Position numbers and translations under genes: made by a program. The notes under the pieces are model-generated. The model made no database searches, was not told the origin of the DNA, and saw only the letters and a program-made list of their open reading frames with translations. From the NCBI GenBank assembly GCA_947454485.1, contig CANGJJ010000001.1:62001-126000 (forward strand): a stretch of 64,000 nucleotides of DNA, read 5' to 3'. Positions 17,049 through 26,675 of this stretch are shown piece by piece. The DNA comes from Beijerinckiaceae bacterium. GTDB taxonomy: Bacteria; Pseudomonadota; Alphaproteobacteria; Rhizobiales; Beijerinckiaceae. Within the stretch, counting starts at the first letter, position 1; every line of letters starts with the position of its first letter.

Positions 17049-17951
17049 ATGGTGACGATGACCGATACATCCAAGAGCAGCCCGCAACATCAGGCTGAGA
17101 TCCTGATGCAGGCGCTGCCCCATATGCTGCGCTATGACGAGACCATCGTTGTGGTGAAATACGGCGGCCATGCGATGGGCGACGAAGAGGTCGCCCGCAG
17201 CTTCGCCCGCGATATGGTTTTGCTGGAACAGTCTGGCGTCAATCCAGTGGTCGTCCATGGTGGCGGGCCGCAGATCGGCGCCATGCTGAAAAAGCTCGGC
17301 ATCAAATCTGAATTTGCGGCAGGCTTGCGCATCACCGACAAGGCGACCGTCGAGATCGTCGAAATGGTGCTGGCAGGTTCGATCAACAAGCAGATCGTCG
17401 GCTTCATCAATTCAGCTGGTGGTCGTGCCATTGGCCTGTGCGGCAAAGACGGCAATATGGTCACTGCGGCCAAGGTGACGCGCGTTCATGATCCGGCCCT
17501 CAACCAAGATGTCGATCTTGATCTTGGGTTTGTGGGCGAGCCTGCACATGTCGACATGACAGTGCTGCAGCAGGTGCTCGGGCGCGAGCTGATCCCTGTT
17601 CTGGCACCAGTGTGCCAAGGCAGTGATGGCGAAACCTATAATGTGAATGCCGACACATTCGCTGGCGCGATTGCGGGTTCGCTGAAAGCCAAGCGCCTGT
17701 TGTTCTTGACCGATGTGCCTGGCGTTCTCGACAAGAACAAGCAGCTCATCAAGGAGCTGTCGGTGGCGCAGATTCGCGCGCTGATCGCCGATGGTACGAT
17801 CACGGGCGGCATGATCCCCAAAGTCGAAACCTGCATCTATGCGATTGAGCAGGGCGTCGAGGGTGTCGTGATTCTCGATGGCAAGACACCTCATGCGGTT
17901 TTGGTCGAGCTTCTCACCGATGGTGGTGCGGGCACATTGATCACCCGCTGA
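17049..17951 (+). CDS. argB: Acetylglutamate kinase
   Basis: ArgB phosphorylates N-acetyl-L-glutamate, the second step of arginine synthesis. The 300-residue protein has the amino-acid-kinase opening [12 protein letters not shown], the substrate loop [13 protein letters not shown], and the C-terminal [10 protein letters not shown] and [11 protein letters not shown]. The ATG at 17058 is an in-frame alternative start and would remove only three residues. The long N-terminal helix suggests the arginine-inhibited hexameric form, but I infer this from family only. Confidence 0.96.
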   Translation: MVTMTDTSKSSPQHQAEILMQALPHMLRYDETIVVVKYGGHAMGDEEVARSFARDMVLLEQSGVNPVVVHGGGPQIGAMLKKLGIKSEFAAGLRITDKATVEIVEMVLAGSINKQIVGFINSAGGRAIGLCGKDGNMVTAAKVTRVHDPALNQDVDLDLGFVGEPAHVDMTVLQQVLGRELIPVLAPVCQGSDGETYNVNADTFAGAIAGSLKAKRLLFLTDVPGVLDKNKQLIKELSVAQIRALIADGTITGGMIPKVETCIYAIEQGVEGVVILDGKTPHAVLVELLTDGGAGTLITR

Positions 17952-17975
17952 TTTTTTCGGCCGGGGGTGGACAGT

Positions 17976-17993
17976 CTGGGTCTTAAGACCCAG
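17976..17993 (+). terminator. Perfect palindrome/hairpin downstream of argB
   Basis: CTGGGTCTTAAGACCCAG is an 18-bp perfect palindrome, with a further outer pairing of GGAC (17968) and GTCC near 18000. It lies between argB and the nucleotidase gene. A T-run (17952-17957) precedes rather than follows the stem, so simple intrinsic termination is doubtful. Confidence 0.45.
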
Positions 17994-18023
17994 CAATGTC
18001 CTCCCGGCTGAGCAGGAGTTCAT

Positions 18024-18821
18024 TTGACGCGTCCTTTGCCCACCGACACAGACGACAAAATCGCAGCGCTCGCCCCCGATGAGCGCACAGCAGCCAAGCT
18101 GCGCGATGCTGTGCCGGATATTCATCTGAGCGAGCGCTTCGCCCATGTCGACACTTGGGTGTTTGATCTCGACAATACGCTCTATCCTGCCGACAGCGAT
18201 CTGTGGCCCAAGATTGATATGCGCATCACGCTATTTTTGTGTGAGCTCTTTGGCCTTGATGCCATATCTGCCCGCGCCTTGCAGAAATATTACTATCGCC
18301 AACACGGCACGACGCTGAATGGCTTGATGGAAGAATATAATATTGCCCCTGAGCGCTTCTTGAACTTCGTGCATGATATCGACCGTTCAAGCTTGTTGCC
18401 CAATCCCGGATTGGCGCGCGCCATTACGGCTCTGCCGGGGCGCAAGCTCATCCTGACCAATGGGTCGCGCGAACATGCCCTGCGCACAGCCGAGCAGCTC
18501 GGTCTTGGCGGGATCTTTGAAGATATTTTCGACATCATGGCGGCTGACCTTCTGCCCAAGCCTGCGCAGGAGACCTATGAGCGCTTCTTCGACAAACATG
18601 AGGTTGAGCCCGCGCGCGCTGCCATGTTCGAAGATATTGTCCATAATCTGCTGGTACCTCATGCGCGCGGCATGGTCACATCTTTGATCGTGCCGAAACA
18701 GGGCCAGCATGATCACCGCGAGACTTGGGAGCAGCCCAGTATCATTCCCGACCATGTCGATTTCGTCACAGATGATCTGGAAGATTTTCTGCTGCGGATC
18801 ACGCGATCGAAACTTGCTTGA
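18024..18821 (+). CDS. HAD-family pyrimidine 5'-nucleotidase
   Basis: The 265-residue protein starts at TTG 18024, 5 nt after AGGAG. It carries HAD motif I (VFDLDNTLYPAD), motif II (LILTNGSREHA), a lysine region (LLPKPAQE) and motif IV (MFEDIVHNLL). This is the SDT1/PHM8-like group that dephosphorylates pyrimidine nucleotides. In many Hyphomicrobiales this gene follows argB and precedes dapD; here dapD is missing and a binding-protein gene follows instead. Exact substrate is not proven. Confidence 0.85.
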   Translation: MTRPLPTDTDDKIAALAPDERTAAKLRDAVPDIHLSERFAHVDTWVFDLDNTLYPADSDLWPKIDMRITLFLCELFGLDAISARALQKYYYRQHGTTLNGLMEEYNIAPERFLNFVHDIDRSSLLPNPGLARAITALPGRKLILTNGSREHALRTAEQLGLGGIFEDIFDIMAADLLPKPAQETYERFFDKHEVEPARAAMFEDIVHNLLVPHARGMVTSLIVPKQGQHDHRETWEQPSIIPDHVDFVTDDLEDFLLRITRSKLA

Positions 18822-18870
18822 GAGCTTGTCTGTCCCTATAGGCCCCTCACACGCGACCTCAGGAGGAACG

Positions 18871-19890
18871 ATGTTCGGACGCAAACTGGCGCTTGTGGGC
18901 GCGGTCCTGACGGCATGGGCAATCCCGGCACAGGCTCAAGATTACTATGCTGGCAAGAAGGTCGATTTCATCATCGGCAGCGATGCGGGTGGTGGCTATG
19001 ACATTTATGCGCGCACCATCTCCAAACATCTGCCGCGCTTCCTGCCCGGCGCGCCCGTTATCATTCCGCGCAATATGCCTGGTGCTGGCAGTGGTACGGC
19101 AGCGGCCAATCTATTTCGTCTTGCGCCCAAAGACGGCACCGCGATTGGGGCTATTTTCCCCGGCGTGATCATGGCGCCTTTGTTTGAAGATCGTGCCACC
19201 AATCTCTTCGAGCCGACCAAGTTCAATTATCTCGCCACCGCTGATAGTGGCACGCGAGTGTGCATCACCGGCCCGCGCTCCAAGGTGAAAACCATGGAAG
19301 ATGCGCGGTCGCAAAAAGTGCTGATGGGCGCCAGTGCCGCGGGCGGCTCAACGCGCGACTATGCGGCCTTCAACAAGAATGCGCTCGGCGCGCAGTTTGA
19401 AATCATCAATGGCTATAAAGGTACGACCGATATCATGCTCGCGATGGAGCGCGGTGAGGTGGATGGCCTGTGTGGTCTGGATTGGACCAGTTTGAAATCG
19501 CAAAAGCCGCAATGGCTGCGCGACAAGACGGTCAATATCCTTGTGCAAAATGGCCTTGAGCCTGAACATGAACTCGACGCGCTGGGCGTGCCGATGATGT
19601 GGAAATATCTGCTGCGCGAGAGCGATCGCAAGCCGCTCGAACTCATTGTCAGCCAGCAAGTCTTTGGCCGTCCCTATGTGGCCCCGCCCGGTCTGCCGGA
19701 GGCGCAGTTGAAATTGCTGCGCGCGGCTTTCATGGGTGTACTCACCGACAAGGCTTTCTTGGACGACGCCAAACTCGTCAGCCTTGATATTGCCCCGCTT
19801 CCCGGTGAAAAGGTGCAAGAGACGGTCGCTGCCATTTATGCGGCCCCCAAAGAGGTGGCGCAGCGTGCACGGGAATTGATTGTTCCGTAA
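18871..19890 (+). CDS. Tripartite tricarboxylate-type (TctC/Bug-like) substrate-binding protein
   Basis: The start is ATG 18871, directly after a strong AGGAGG; the frame extends further upstream but only into the end of the preceding gene. The 339-residue product has a signal peptide (ending PAQAQ), then YYAGKKVDFIIGSDAGGGYD and IIPRNMPGAGSGTAA, typical of TctC-like receptors. A later ERGEVDGLCGLDW segment lines the ligand cleft in the family. No membrane subunits lie nearby. It is more divergent than the receptor at 9.3-10.3 kb, so a different ligand is likely. Confidence 0.87.
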   Translation: MFGRKLALVGAVLTAWAIPAQAQDYYAGKKVDFIIGSDAGGGYDIYARTISKHLPRFLPGAPVIIPRNMPGAGSGTAAANLFRLAPKDGTAIGAIFPGVIMAPLFEDRATNLFEPTKFNYLATADSGTRVCITGPRSKVKTMEDARSQKVLMGASAAGGSTRDYAAFNKNALGAQFEIINGYKGTTDIMLAMERGEVDGLCGLDWTSLKSQKPQWLRDKTVNILVQNGLEPEHELDALGVPMMWKYLLRESDRKPLELIVSQQVFGRPYVAPPGLPEAQLKLLRAAFMGVLTDKAFLDDAKLVSLDIAPLPGEKVQETVAAIYAAPKEVAQRARELIVP

Positions 19891-19917
19891 GGCACTGCGT
19901 TTGAAGGAGTTTTCTCG

Positions 19918-20427
19918 ATGGATTCTGCAGCTCTGCGCGCCATGCAGGCGCCCTATAAAGACAAATACAAGTCCGACCCCAATGCCGCTGTGATCACCCT
20001 CAAAGCGCATGGCACGCTGGATGAGTCGAAAATTGCCTGCAAGGTCGAGACGGGCCGCGCTTTGGCGGTGGCGGGTCTTCATCCGGCCACGGGTGGTTCG
20101 GGGGCTGAATTGTGCTCGGGCGATATGTTGCTTGAGGCGCTGGTCGCTTGCGCGGGTGTCACGCTGAAAGCCGTTGCGACGGCGCTGGAGATCCCGTTGA
20201 AGGCTGGCACGGTGCGCGCTGAAGGCGACCTCGACTTCCGGGGAACTTTGGGCGTCGACAAGGAGGCCCCCGTGGGCTTCCGCGAGATCCGCCTGACTTT
20301 CGATCTGGAGACCGATGCACCGCAGGACAAGATCGACTCGCTGATCAAGCTGACCGAGCGCTATTGCGTCATCTTCCAGACGCTCAACAAGCCGCCCAAG
20401 CTTGGCCTGACCGTCAATAAGGTCTGA
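19918..20427 (+). CDS. OsmC/Ohr-family protein
   Basis: The 169-residue protein has the OsmC fold signatures: a first cysteine in LVACAGVTLKAVA and a second in ERYCVIFQTL. OsmC and Ohr reduce organic hydroperoxides with such a cysteine pair. The gene follows the binding protein by 27 bp and is probably co-transcribed with it; an intrinsic terminator ends this unit. Subtype and substrate cannot be decided by eye. Confidence 0.85.
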   Translation: MDSAALRAMQAPYKDKYKSDPNAAVITLKAHGTLDESKIACKVETGRALAVAGLHPATGGSGAELCSGDMLLEALVACAGVTLKAVATALEIPLKAGTVRAEGDLDFRGTLGVDKEAPVGFREIRLTFDLETDAPQDKIDSLIKLTERYCVIFQTLNKPPKLGLTVNKV

Positions 20428-20454
20428 GGCTTTCGCCGGCTCCGCCTTTTAAGG

Positions 20455-20480
20455 CCCGCCCTCTCGGGGGCGGGTTTTTT
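20455..20480 (+). terminator. Intrinsic terminator after the OsmC gene
   Basis: CCCGCCC (20455-20461) pairs with GGGCGGG (20468-20474) around a TCTCGG loop and is followed by six T residues. It is the best classical Rho-independent terminator in the window. Confidence 0.88.
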
Positions 20481-20493
20481 ATTTGCCGGACGA

Positions 20494-20511
20494 GTGTGTA
20501 TAAATACACAC
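20494..20511. promoter_or_regulatory. Perfect 18-bp palindrome, probable HicB operator
   Basis: GTGTGTATAAATACACAC is a perfect palindrome located 17 bp before the HicB start. The HicB protein carries a ribbon-helix-helix DNA-binding domain, and HicB proteins often repress their own promoters by binding palindromes there. The central TATAAA could also form part of the -10 element, so binding would block transcription. Confidence 0.65.
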
Positions 20512-20528
20512 CAGCTTTGAGGTAAGCC

Positions 20529-20930
20529 GTGAAGTCCTATGTTGCCCTTGTTCATTGGGAGCCCGGTTCTGATTTCGGTGTCTCCTTTCCCGACTTTCCC
20601 GGCTGCGTCACCGCTGGGGCGAGCCTCGATGAGGCTGTTGAGATGGGGCAGGAGGCTCTGGGCCTGCATATCAGAGGCATGATGGAGGATGGGGAGCCAG
20701 TGTCCCCTCCCTCCTCTCTGGAGGCCGTTATGGCCCATAAAGAGCATCGTGACGCCCTCGCGGTGGTGATGCTTGCCCCCGTGATGCCTGCCAAAGTGGT
20801 GCGGGTGAATATTTCCCTGCCGGAGGATGTCTTGGGCGAGATTGATCGCTATGCTGAGCAGCAGGGCCTCACCCGGTCCGCTTTTCTGGCGCGCGCGGCG
20901 CGTCAGGCCATCGCGCAAGAGCGAAGCTGA
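20529..20930 (+). CDS. hicB: HicB-family antitoxin/regulator with RHH domain, no adjacent HicA
   Basis: The 133-residue protein starts at GTG 20529 with GAGGT upstream. Residues 1-75 form the HicB partial RNase-H-like domain ([17 protein letters not shown]). Residues about 92-130 form a ribbon-helix-helix motif ([20 protein letters not shown], then [15 protein letters not shown]). HicB normally neutralises the mRNA interferase HicA, but neither the 100 bp upstream nor the 196 bp downstream can encode a HicA of 60-80 residues. It therefore looks like a solitary regulator. The next gene is dnaK. Confidence 0.88.
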   Translation: MKSYVALVHWEPGSDFGVSFPDFPGCVTAGASLDEAVEMGQEALGLHIRGMMEDGEPVSPPSSLEAVMAHKEHRDALAVVMLAPVMPAKVVRVNISLPEDVLGEIDRYAEQQGLTRSAFLARAARQAIAQERS

Positions 20931-20943
20931 GGCCGGGGATTCG

Positions 20944-20972
20944 GTTGCGCCAAAAAAATGCCGCTCCTATAT
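20944..20972 (+). promoter_or_regulatory. Possible heat-shock (RpoH-type) promoter for dnaK
   Basis: GTTGCG (20944-20949) and CCTATAT (20966-20972) are 16 nt apart. The pair loosely fits the alphaproteobacterial RpoH pattern (CTTG then C[CT]TATAT) and sits upstream of dnaK with a leader of about 150 nt. The -35 match is weak. Confidence 0.4.
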
Positions 20973-21048
20973 AGCCCTCACAGGTCGTGGAACCCTTGCA
21001 GTCAGCGCCGCGAATACCAATCTCAGCGGCATCGGGGACCGGAGAGTG

Positions 21049-21064
21049 GACGGTTCGAACCGTC
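21049..21064 (+). promoter_or_regulatory. Perfect 16-bp palindrome in the dnaK leader
   Basis: GACGGTTCGAACCGTC is a perfect palindrome 62 bp before the dnaK start. In RNA it forms a 6-bp stem with a 4-nt loop, extendable by G-U pairs. It may be a protein operator or a leader hairpin. Its role is unknown. Confidence 0.4.
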
Positions 21065-21126
21065 TGCTTGACCAAGACCGGATCGCTTCGGGGTCCGGGG
21101 TTCTGCGAATGAAAGGGATGAGTATC

Positions 21127-23034
21127 ATGGCTAAAGTAATCGGTATCGACCTCGGCACGACAAACTCCTGCGTGGCCGTTATGGAAGGGTCGTCGCCCAA
21201 GGTGATCGAAAATGCCGAAGGCGCCCGCACCACCCCCTCGATTGTGGCCTTCACCGACGATGGCGAGCGCCTCGTGGGCCAGCCGGCCAAGCGCCAGGCT
21301 GTTACCAATCCAGAGCGCACCTTCTTCGCCATCAAGCGCCTGATCGGCCGCACCTTCGCCGACCCCATGACCCAGAAGGACATGGAGCTGGTGCCCTATC
21401 AGATCGTCAAGGGTGGCAATGGCGACGCTTGGGTCAATGCTGACGGCAAGCAATATTCCCCCTCCCAGATCTCCGCCTTCACATTGCAGAAGATGAAGGA
21501 GACCGCAGAGGCCTATCTGGGCCAGCAGGTGACGCAGGCCGTCATTACTGTGCCCGCTTACTTCAACGACGCACAGCGTCAGGCCACCAAGGACGCGGGC
21601 AAGATCGCGGGCCTTGAAGTGTTGCGCATCATCAACGAGCCGACCGCTGCAGCGCTGGCCTATGGCCTCGACAAGCAGGGTTCGGGCACGATCGCGGTCT
21701 ATGACCTTGGTGGCGGCACCTTCGACGTGTCGATCCTCGAGATCGGCGATGGCGTGTTTGAAGTGAAATCCACCAATGGTGATACCTTCCTTGGTGGTGA
21801 AGATTTCGACATGCGCCTCGTCGAATATTTGGCCGACGAGTTCAAGAAAGAGCAGGGCATTGACCTGAAGAAGGACAAGCTCGCTCTGCAGCGTCTCAAG
21901 GAGGCCGCTGAAAAGGCGAAGATCGAACTCTCTTCTGCAACCCAGACCGAGATCAATCTGCCTTACATCACCGCTGATGCGAGTGGCCCCAAGCATCTGG
22001 CCATGAAGCTCACCCGCGCGAAATTCGAAGCGCTGGTCGATGACCTCATCCAGAAGACGATTGAGCCCTGCCGCAAGGCTTTGAAGGATGCTGGCCTCAC
22101 CGCTGGCGAGATCAATGAAGTGGTGCTCGTCGGCGGCATGACCCGCATGCCGAAGGTGCAGGAGATCGTAAAGCAGTTCTTCGGCAAGGAGCCCCATAAG
22201 GGCGTCAATCCTGACGAAGTGGTTGCTATCGGCGCGGCAGTTCAGGCTGGCGTGTTGCAGGGCGATGTGAAGGATGTGTTGCTGCTCGACGTGACCCCGC
22301 TGTCACTGGGCATCGAGACTTTGGGCGGCGTCTTCACCCGCTTGATTGATCGCAACACGACGATCCCCACCAAGAAGAGCCAGTCCTTCTCAACGGCTGA
22401 AGACAATCAGACGGCTGTGACCATCCGCGTGTTCCAGGGCGAGCGCGAAATGGCAGCAGACAACAAGCTGCTCGGCCAGTTCGATCTTGTGGGCATTCCC
22501 CCCGCACCGCGCGGCGTGCCGCAGGTGGAAGTGACCTTTGATATCGACGCTAATGGCATTGTGAATGTCACGGCGAAGGACAAGGCCACCAACAAGGAAC
22601 AGCAGATCCGCATTCAGGCCTCGGGCGGCCTCAGCGATGCGGATATCGACAAGATGGTCAAGGACGCGGAGATCCACGCGGCTGAAGACAAGGCTCGCCG
22701 CGAACTCGTCGATGCCAAGAACCATGGCGAAGCCTCGATCCATTCGGCCGAGAAGTCGCTCAAGGATTTTGGTGACAAGGTCTCGGACGCTGACAAGAGC
22801 GCTATCGAAGCGGCGATCACCGCCCTGCGTACAGCCCTTGAGGGTGAAGATGCAGAGGCGATCAAGACCCGCACCGATGAGCTGTTGCAGGCCAGCATGA
22901 AGTTGGGCGAAGCCATGTATAAGGCGCAGCAGGACGGCGCTGCGCCCGGTACTGAGGGCGAACATCATGCCCATGACGATGTGATCGACGCCGACTTCAA
23001 GGAAGTGGGCGACGACAAGAAAAAGGGCGCGTAA
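21127..23034 (+). CDS. dnaK: Molecular chaperone DnaK (Hsp70)
   Basis: The 635-residue ATPase chaperone folds and protects proteins with DnaJ and GrpE. It begins [21 protein letters not shown] and shows the phosphate loops ([38 protein letters not shown]) and the hinge [14 protein letters not shown]; the substrate domain follows [17 protein letters not shown]. The C-terminal tail [13 protein letters not shown] matches the conserved family end. An upstream ATG at 21118 is possible. dnaJ follows after a terminator-like hairpin, giving the usual dnaK-dnaJ order. Confidence 0.98.
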   Translation: MAKVIGIDLGTTNSCVAVMEGSSPKVIENAEGARTTPSIVAFTDDGERLVGQPAKRQAVTNPERTFFAIKRLIGRTFADPMTQKDMELVPYQIVKGGNGDAWVNADGKQYSPSQISAFTLQKMKETAEAYLGQQVTQAVITVPAYFNDAQRQATKDAGKIAGLEVLRIINEPTAAALAYGLDKQGSGTIAVYDLGGGTFDVSILEIGDGVFEVKSTNGDTFLGGEDFDMRLVEYLADEFKKEQGIDLKKDKLALQRLKEAAEKAKIELSSATQTEINLPYITADASGPKHLAMKLTRAKFEALVDDLIQKTIEPCRKALKDAGLTAGEINEVVLVGGMTRMPKVQEIVKQFFGKEPHKGVNPDEVVAIGAAVQAGVLQGDVKDVLLLDVTPLSLGIETLGGVFTRLIDRNTTIPTKKSQSFSTAEDNQTAVTIRVFQGEREMAADNKLLGQFDLVGIPPAPRGVPQVEVTFDIDANGIVNVTAKDKATNKEQQIRIQASGGLSDADIDKMVKDAEIHAAEDKARRELVDAKNHGEASIHSAEKSLKDFGDKVSDADKSAIEAAITALRTALEGEDAEAIKTRTDELLQASMKLGEAMYKAQQDGAAPGTEGEHHAHDDVIDADFKEVGDDKKKGA

Positions 23035-23045
23035 GTCGCGCCAGC

Positions 23046-23076
23046 AGCGAGCGGGGCAACCCGCTCGCTTTTGTTT
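23046..23076 (+). terminator. Terminator between dnaK and dnaJ
   Basis: GCGAGCGGG (23047-23055) and CCCGCTCGC (23060-23068) form a perfect 9-bp stem with loop GCAA, followed by TTTTGTTT. It probably lowers read-through so that dnaK is expressed above dnaJ. Confidence 0.78.
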
Positions 23077-23160
23077 GGCGCAGTGCGCCCTGGCGGCTCA
23101 GGGGCTTGCGCCATGTTTTTGCGTGATCGGCACAATTGCTGAAGCGATAGCGGGCACCAC

Positions 23161-24300
23161 ATGGCCAAAACGGATTATTATGAGCTTCTGGGCGTCAGTC
23201 GCGAATGCTCAGATGCAGATCTGAAGTCAGCCTTCCGCAAGGCGGCAATGCAGCATCATCCCGATCGCAATCCGGGCAATACGGAAGCCGAAATCAAGTT
23301 CAAAGAGATCAACGAGGCCTATCAATGCCTGTCCGACAAGGACAAGCGCGCCGCCTATGATCGCTTTGGCCATGCAGCCTTTGACCAAGGCGGTGGTGGC
23401 GGCGGTGGCTTTGGCGGCGATGGTTTTGCCTCCTCCATGGCCGATATTTTCGACGATCTCTTCGGCGGTTTTTCAGGCGGTGGTGGCCGTTCGCGTGGCA
23501 ATGGCCGCGAGCGTGGATCGGACCTGCGCTACAATATGGAGATCACGCTCGAAGAGTCCTTCCGGGGCAAGACAGCGAGCATCAAAGTTCCAACCTCGAT
23601 CACTTGCGAAGCCTGTACGGGGAGCGGCGCCAAGTCCGGCTCCAAGCCCAAGACTTGCGCGACCTGTCAGGGCTATGGCCGCGTGCGTGCGCAACAGGGC
23701 TTCTTTGCCATTGAGCGCACCTGCCCCACTTGCGCGGGGCGCGGCGAGGTCATCGACAATCCTTGCGCCTCTTGCGCGGGCGCTGGCCGTGTGACGCGCG
23801 AGCGCACGCTCTCTGTGAATATTCCTGCAGGCGTTGAAGATGGCACGCGCATTCGTCTGGCCGGTGAAGGCGAGGCCGGTGTGCGCGGCGGCCCCTCGGG
23901 CGATCTTTATATTTTCCTGTCGCTGAAGCCTCATGCGATCTTCCAGCGCGATGGCGCAGATCTGTTCTGCGAAGTGCCTGTCTCCATGGTGCAGGCGACT
24001 TTGGGCAGTGAGATTCAAGTCCCCACACTCGATGGATCTGAAGCCCATGTGAAGATCCCCGAAGGCACGCAATCGGGCCGCCAGTTCAAGCTGCGTGGCA
24101 AGGGCATGCCGGTATTGCGCTCGCGCGAAGTGGGTGATCTGCATATTCAGGTGCGCGTTGAAACGCCCCAAAGCCTGACCAAGCGCCAGCGCGAATTGCT
24201 GGCTGAATTTGAGGCCGAAAGCTCGACAAAGACCCATCCTGAATCGGCGGGTTTCTTTGCGAAGATGAAAGATTTTTTTGACAATATTGCGGGTACCTGA
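23161..24300 (+). CDS. dnaJ: Chaperone protein DnaJ (type I Hsp40)
   Basis: The 379-residue co-chaperone stimulates the DnaK ATPase. The J domain has HPD at residues 33-35. A Gly/Phe-rich region covers about 75-115, and four CxxCxGxG zinc motifs follow ([32 protein letters not shown]). The C-terminal substrate domains end near residue 350. The full domain set makes this the canonical housekeeping DnaJ. It is 126 bp after dnaK. Confidence 0.98.
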   Translation: MAKTDYYELLGVSRECSDADLKSAFRKAAMQHHPDRNPGNTEAEIKFKEINEAYQCLSDKDKRAAYDRFGHAAFDQGGGGGGGFGGDGFASSMADIFDDLFGGFSGGGGRSRGNGRERGSDLRYNMEITLEESFRGKTASIKVPTSITCEACTGSGAKSGSKPKTCATCQGYGRVRAQQGFFAIERTCPTCAGRGEVIDNPCASCAGAGRVTRERTLSVNIPAGVEDGTRIRLAGEGEAGVRGGPSGDLYIFLSLKPHAIFQRDGADLFCEVPVSMVQATLGSEIQVPTLDGSEAHVKIPEGTQSGRQFKLRGKGMPVLRSREVGDLHIQVRVETPQSLTKRQRELLAEFEAESSTKTHPESAGFFAKMKDFFDNIAGT

Positions 24301-24400
24301 CGCATACGGTGCCTGTAACGCTGCCGATGGCATTTCTTGACGCCGCCGGAAATTGAGGCAACTTACTTTCCGTCGCGCGGCTCGCTGAGAGGACCTGTTT

Positions 24401-25270
24401 TTGCACCAGCAGATGAAGCGTCCGGCGAGCCGAGACGGCAAGGCCTCTTTCGAGGAGCGCTTTGCTGATGAGGCACGCTTCTTCAAGGCTTGGGTTGAAA
24501 ATCCCAAAGCCACGGGGGCGGTGTCGCCCTCGGGACGCTTTCTGGCGCGCATGATGGCCCGCTATGTCGATCTGCACTCCCATGGCCCCATCATTGAATT
24601 GGGACCGGGCACTGGCCCTGTCACCGTTGCCCTGCTGCAAAAGGGCATTGCGCCCGAGCGCCTGATCCTTGTCGAATTTGATCCTGATTTTTGTCAGCTT
24701 CTGGCGCGCCGCTTCCCGCGCTGCCGCATTGTGCAGGGCGATGCCTATAATCTGCAGAAGACGCTTGCGGATGTGCTGCAGGAGCCTGCCTCTGCGGTGG
24801 TCTCCAGCCTGCCGCTCCTGACCCGTCCAGACCAGGAGCGCATTGAGCTTTTGCGCCAATGTTTTGAGCTGATGCAGCCGCAGGGCCGCTTCGTGCAATT
24901 CACTTATGGCATGGTCTCGCCCATTCCCCGGCGGCTGCATCCTGAAAAGGGCTTTGCCTTTGATGCGGAGGCGTCCCCGCCCGTTTTGCTCAATCTGCCG
25001 CCCGCGCGTGTGTGGATCTATCGCCAGCCGGGCTCGCCCATGGTGGTGCGCGGGCCGCAGCCGCTGATCATGAAACTGAAGCAGCGCACCGGCAAAGTCC
25101 GCAAAGACATTCTGGAGACGGCGGACCGGTTCGAGGATCGTATTCGCCGCAGCACATTGCAGGCGCGCCAGACGATTGAGGTCCAGCGCCTGCGCATGAC
25201 CAATGAGCCCGCCTTCCGCCCCGCGCTCAATCTGTTGCGCAAATTCGGCGAGAAGAAGCCGCGCGGCTGA
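24401..25270 (+). CDS. pmtA: PmtA-type phospholipid N-methyltransferase
   Basis: The 289-residue protein resembles rhizobial PmtA, which methylates phosphatidylethanolamine stepwise to phosphatidylcholine using S-adenosylmethionine. It shows [15 protein letters not shown], the SAM motif [24 protein letters not shown], and IVQGDAYNL followed by SSLPLL. The assumed start is TTG 24401 (AGAGGA upstream); ATG 24413 is possible. A C-terminal extension of about 80 residues is rich in Arg and Lys and may bind membranes. It could also be annotated as an rRNA-adenine-methylase-like protein, but the FDPD and SPSG motifs favour PmtA. Confidence 0.82.
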   Translation: MHQQMKRPASRDGKASFEERFADEARFFKAWVENPKATGAVSPSGRFLARMMARYVDLHSHGPIIELGPGTGPVTVALLQKGIAPERLILVEFDPDFCQLLARRFPRCRIVQGDAYNLQKTLADVLQEPASAVVSSLPLLTRPDQERIELLRQCFELMQPQGRFVQFTYGMVSPIPRRLHPEKGFAFDAEASPPVLLNLPPARVWIYRQPGSPMVVRGPQPLIMKLKQRTGKVRKDILETADRFEDRIRRSTLQARQTIEVQRLRMTNEPAFRPALNLLRKFGEKKPRG

Positions 25271-25356
25271 ACGGCCCTTCACTGTGTGAAATCATGGATT
25301 TTGGCTTGCCTCGCGGGCGGGATTCGTCATCTTCAGCGCCAACCAGGATGGCTGCT

Positions 25357-26058
25357 ATGACCGTGACCCCTCGCGACCGCCTTATCGTCGCGCTCGATCT
25401 TCCCAATACTGCTGCCGCAGAGGCTATGGTCGCCAAGCTCGGCGATGAGGTGAGCTTCTACAAAATCGGCATGGAACTGACTTATGGCGGTGGTCTGGGC
25501 CTCGCGCGTGAGCTGGTTCAGGCCGGCAAGAAGGTCTTCCTCGACCTCAAGCTGCATGACATTCCCAATACGGTTGCCAGAGCCACAGCGCAGGTCGCTG
25601 ACATGGGGGCGACCTTCCTGACCATCCATGCCTACCCCCAGACGATGAGGGCGGCTGTGGGGGCTCTGGGCGGCTCGCCCATGCAGCTCCTCGCGGTCAC
25701 GGTCATGACCTCTTATGACGACAGCGACCTCAAGGAAGCTGGCTATGGCTATGGCGTGAAGGATCTCGTCAAGCGCCGCGCCTTGCAGGCCAAAGAGGCC
25801 AAGGTCCATGGCCTCATTCTGTCGGCAGAAGAAGCGGCAGAGCTGCGTCAGGTCGTTGGACCGCAGATGCTGCTCGTGACGCCCGGCATCCGTCCTGCTG
25901 ATGCAGAGATCGGCGACCAGAAGCGTGTGATGACGCCCGCACGCGCGATTGCGGCGGGCGCTGATCATTTGGTTGTCGGGCGGCCGGTGACGCAGGCCCC
26001 CGATCCTGCAGCCGCTGCCAAAGCCATTGTGGCTGAGATTGCAGCTGCGGTTCGCTGA
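25357..26058 (+). CDS. pyrF: Orotidine 5'-phosphate decarboxylase
   Basis: PyrF makes UMP from OMP, the last step of pyrimidine synthesis. The 233-residue product starts at ATG 25357 ([16 protein letters not shown]); ATG 25348 is also possible, and an upstream extension in frame has no domain content. Catalytic residues lie in [12 protein letters not shown] (Asp63, Lys65, Asp68). C-terminal VTPGIRP and [12 protein letters not shown] bind phosphate. Size and motifs match the bacterial family. Confidence 0.96.
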   Translation: MTVTPRDRLIVALDLPNTAAAEAMVAKLGDEVSFYKIGMELTYGGGLGLARELVQAGKKVFLDLKLHDIPNTVARATAQVADMGATFLTIHAYPQTMRAAVGALGGSPMQLLAVTVMTSYDDSDLKEAGYGYGVKDLVKRRALQAKEAKVHGLILSAEEAAELRQVVGPQMLLVTPGIRPADAEIGDQKRVMTPARAIAAGADHLVVGRPVTQAPDPAAAAKAIVAEIAAAVR

Positions 26059-26067
26059 GCGCGCCGA

Positions 26068-26592
26068 TTAGCGATGGCTGTGGTGATGGCGCTCGCGATC
26101 GCCATGACCATGTTGGCCACGTCCCATATGTATCAAACGCGGCAGGCGTTGCTTTTGCTCATCGCTGAGTGAGGCATAGAGCGGCTGGGCTGCATCTGCG
26201 AGCTTGCGCATGCTGTCAGCCTGCGTCGTCATGATTTGTGCGCGCCGCCGCAATTGCTCAATCGGATCGCTGGAGGCTTGCGGGCCTCGCTCGGCCTGTC
26301 GCGCGGGGTGCTGCGCCAGAGCCTCACGCAGGGCGCTTTCAACGGCGGGCCAGAGCTTGTCTTGATCGGCAGTCAGTTTCAGTCCGGCTTTGACGCCCGC
26401 CAAGCGCGCATCCAGAAAAGCCGCGCGATCAGCCTCCGAGATTTTCGCCATCTGCCGCATCATGCGCTCGCCTTGGCCAGCCATATCGCCGCGTCGATGA
26501 TGCTCGCCCGGATTCCAAGGCTGCGCATGTGTGATCGCAACACCGCCAGCCAGAAGCGCGACAGCCGAGAGTGTGAGAAGCGTCTTTTTCAT
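26068..26592 (-). CDS. Periplasmic Spy/CpxP-family protein with LTxxQ motifs
   Basis: The start is ATG 26592 with GGAGG 5 nt upstream. The 174-residue product has a signal peptide (ending THAQP), then a His/Gly/Arg-rich stretch and a helical core with two LTxxQ-like repeats (LKLTADQDKLW and LSDEQKQRL). The C-terminus is a His/Arg/Gly tail that could bind metal. Spy and CpxP act as periplasmic chaperones and stress sensors. It converges on pyrF with 9 bp between stops. Confidence 0.8.
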   Translation of the reverse strand: MKKTLLTLSAVALLAGGVAITHAQPWNPGEHHRRGDMAGQGERMMRQMAKISEADRAAFLDARLAGVKAGLKLTADQDKLWPAVESALREALAQHPARQAERGPQASSDPIEQLRRRAQIMTTQADSMRKLADAAQPLYASLSDEQKQRLPRLIHMGRGQHGHGDRERHHHSHR

Positions 26593-26675
26593 GAGAACCT
26601 CCAAAAGGAACCAGATGAGAAAATGGGAGGCAATTGTGGCGCGCTAAAGAGCCAGCTGGCCACAATGTCTCTGGC

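Noticed and set aside
20869-22197. 442-codon minus-strand open frame across dnaK
   Set aside because: Antisense shadow of dnaK, which is certain from its motifs; translation matches no family.
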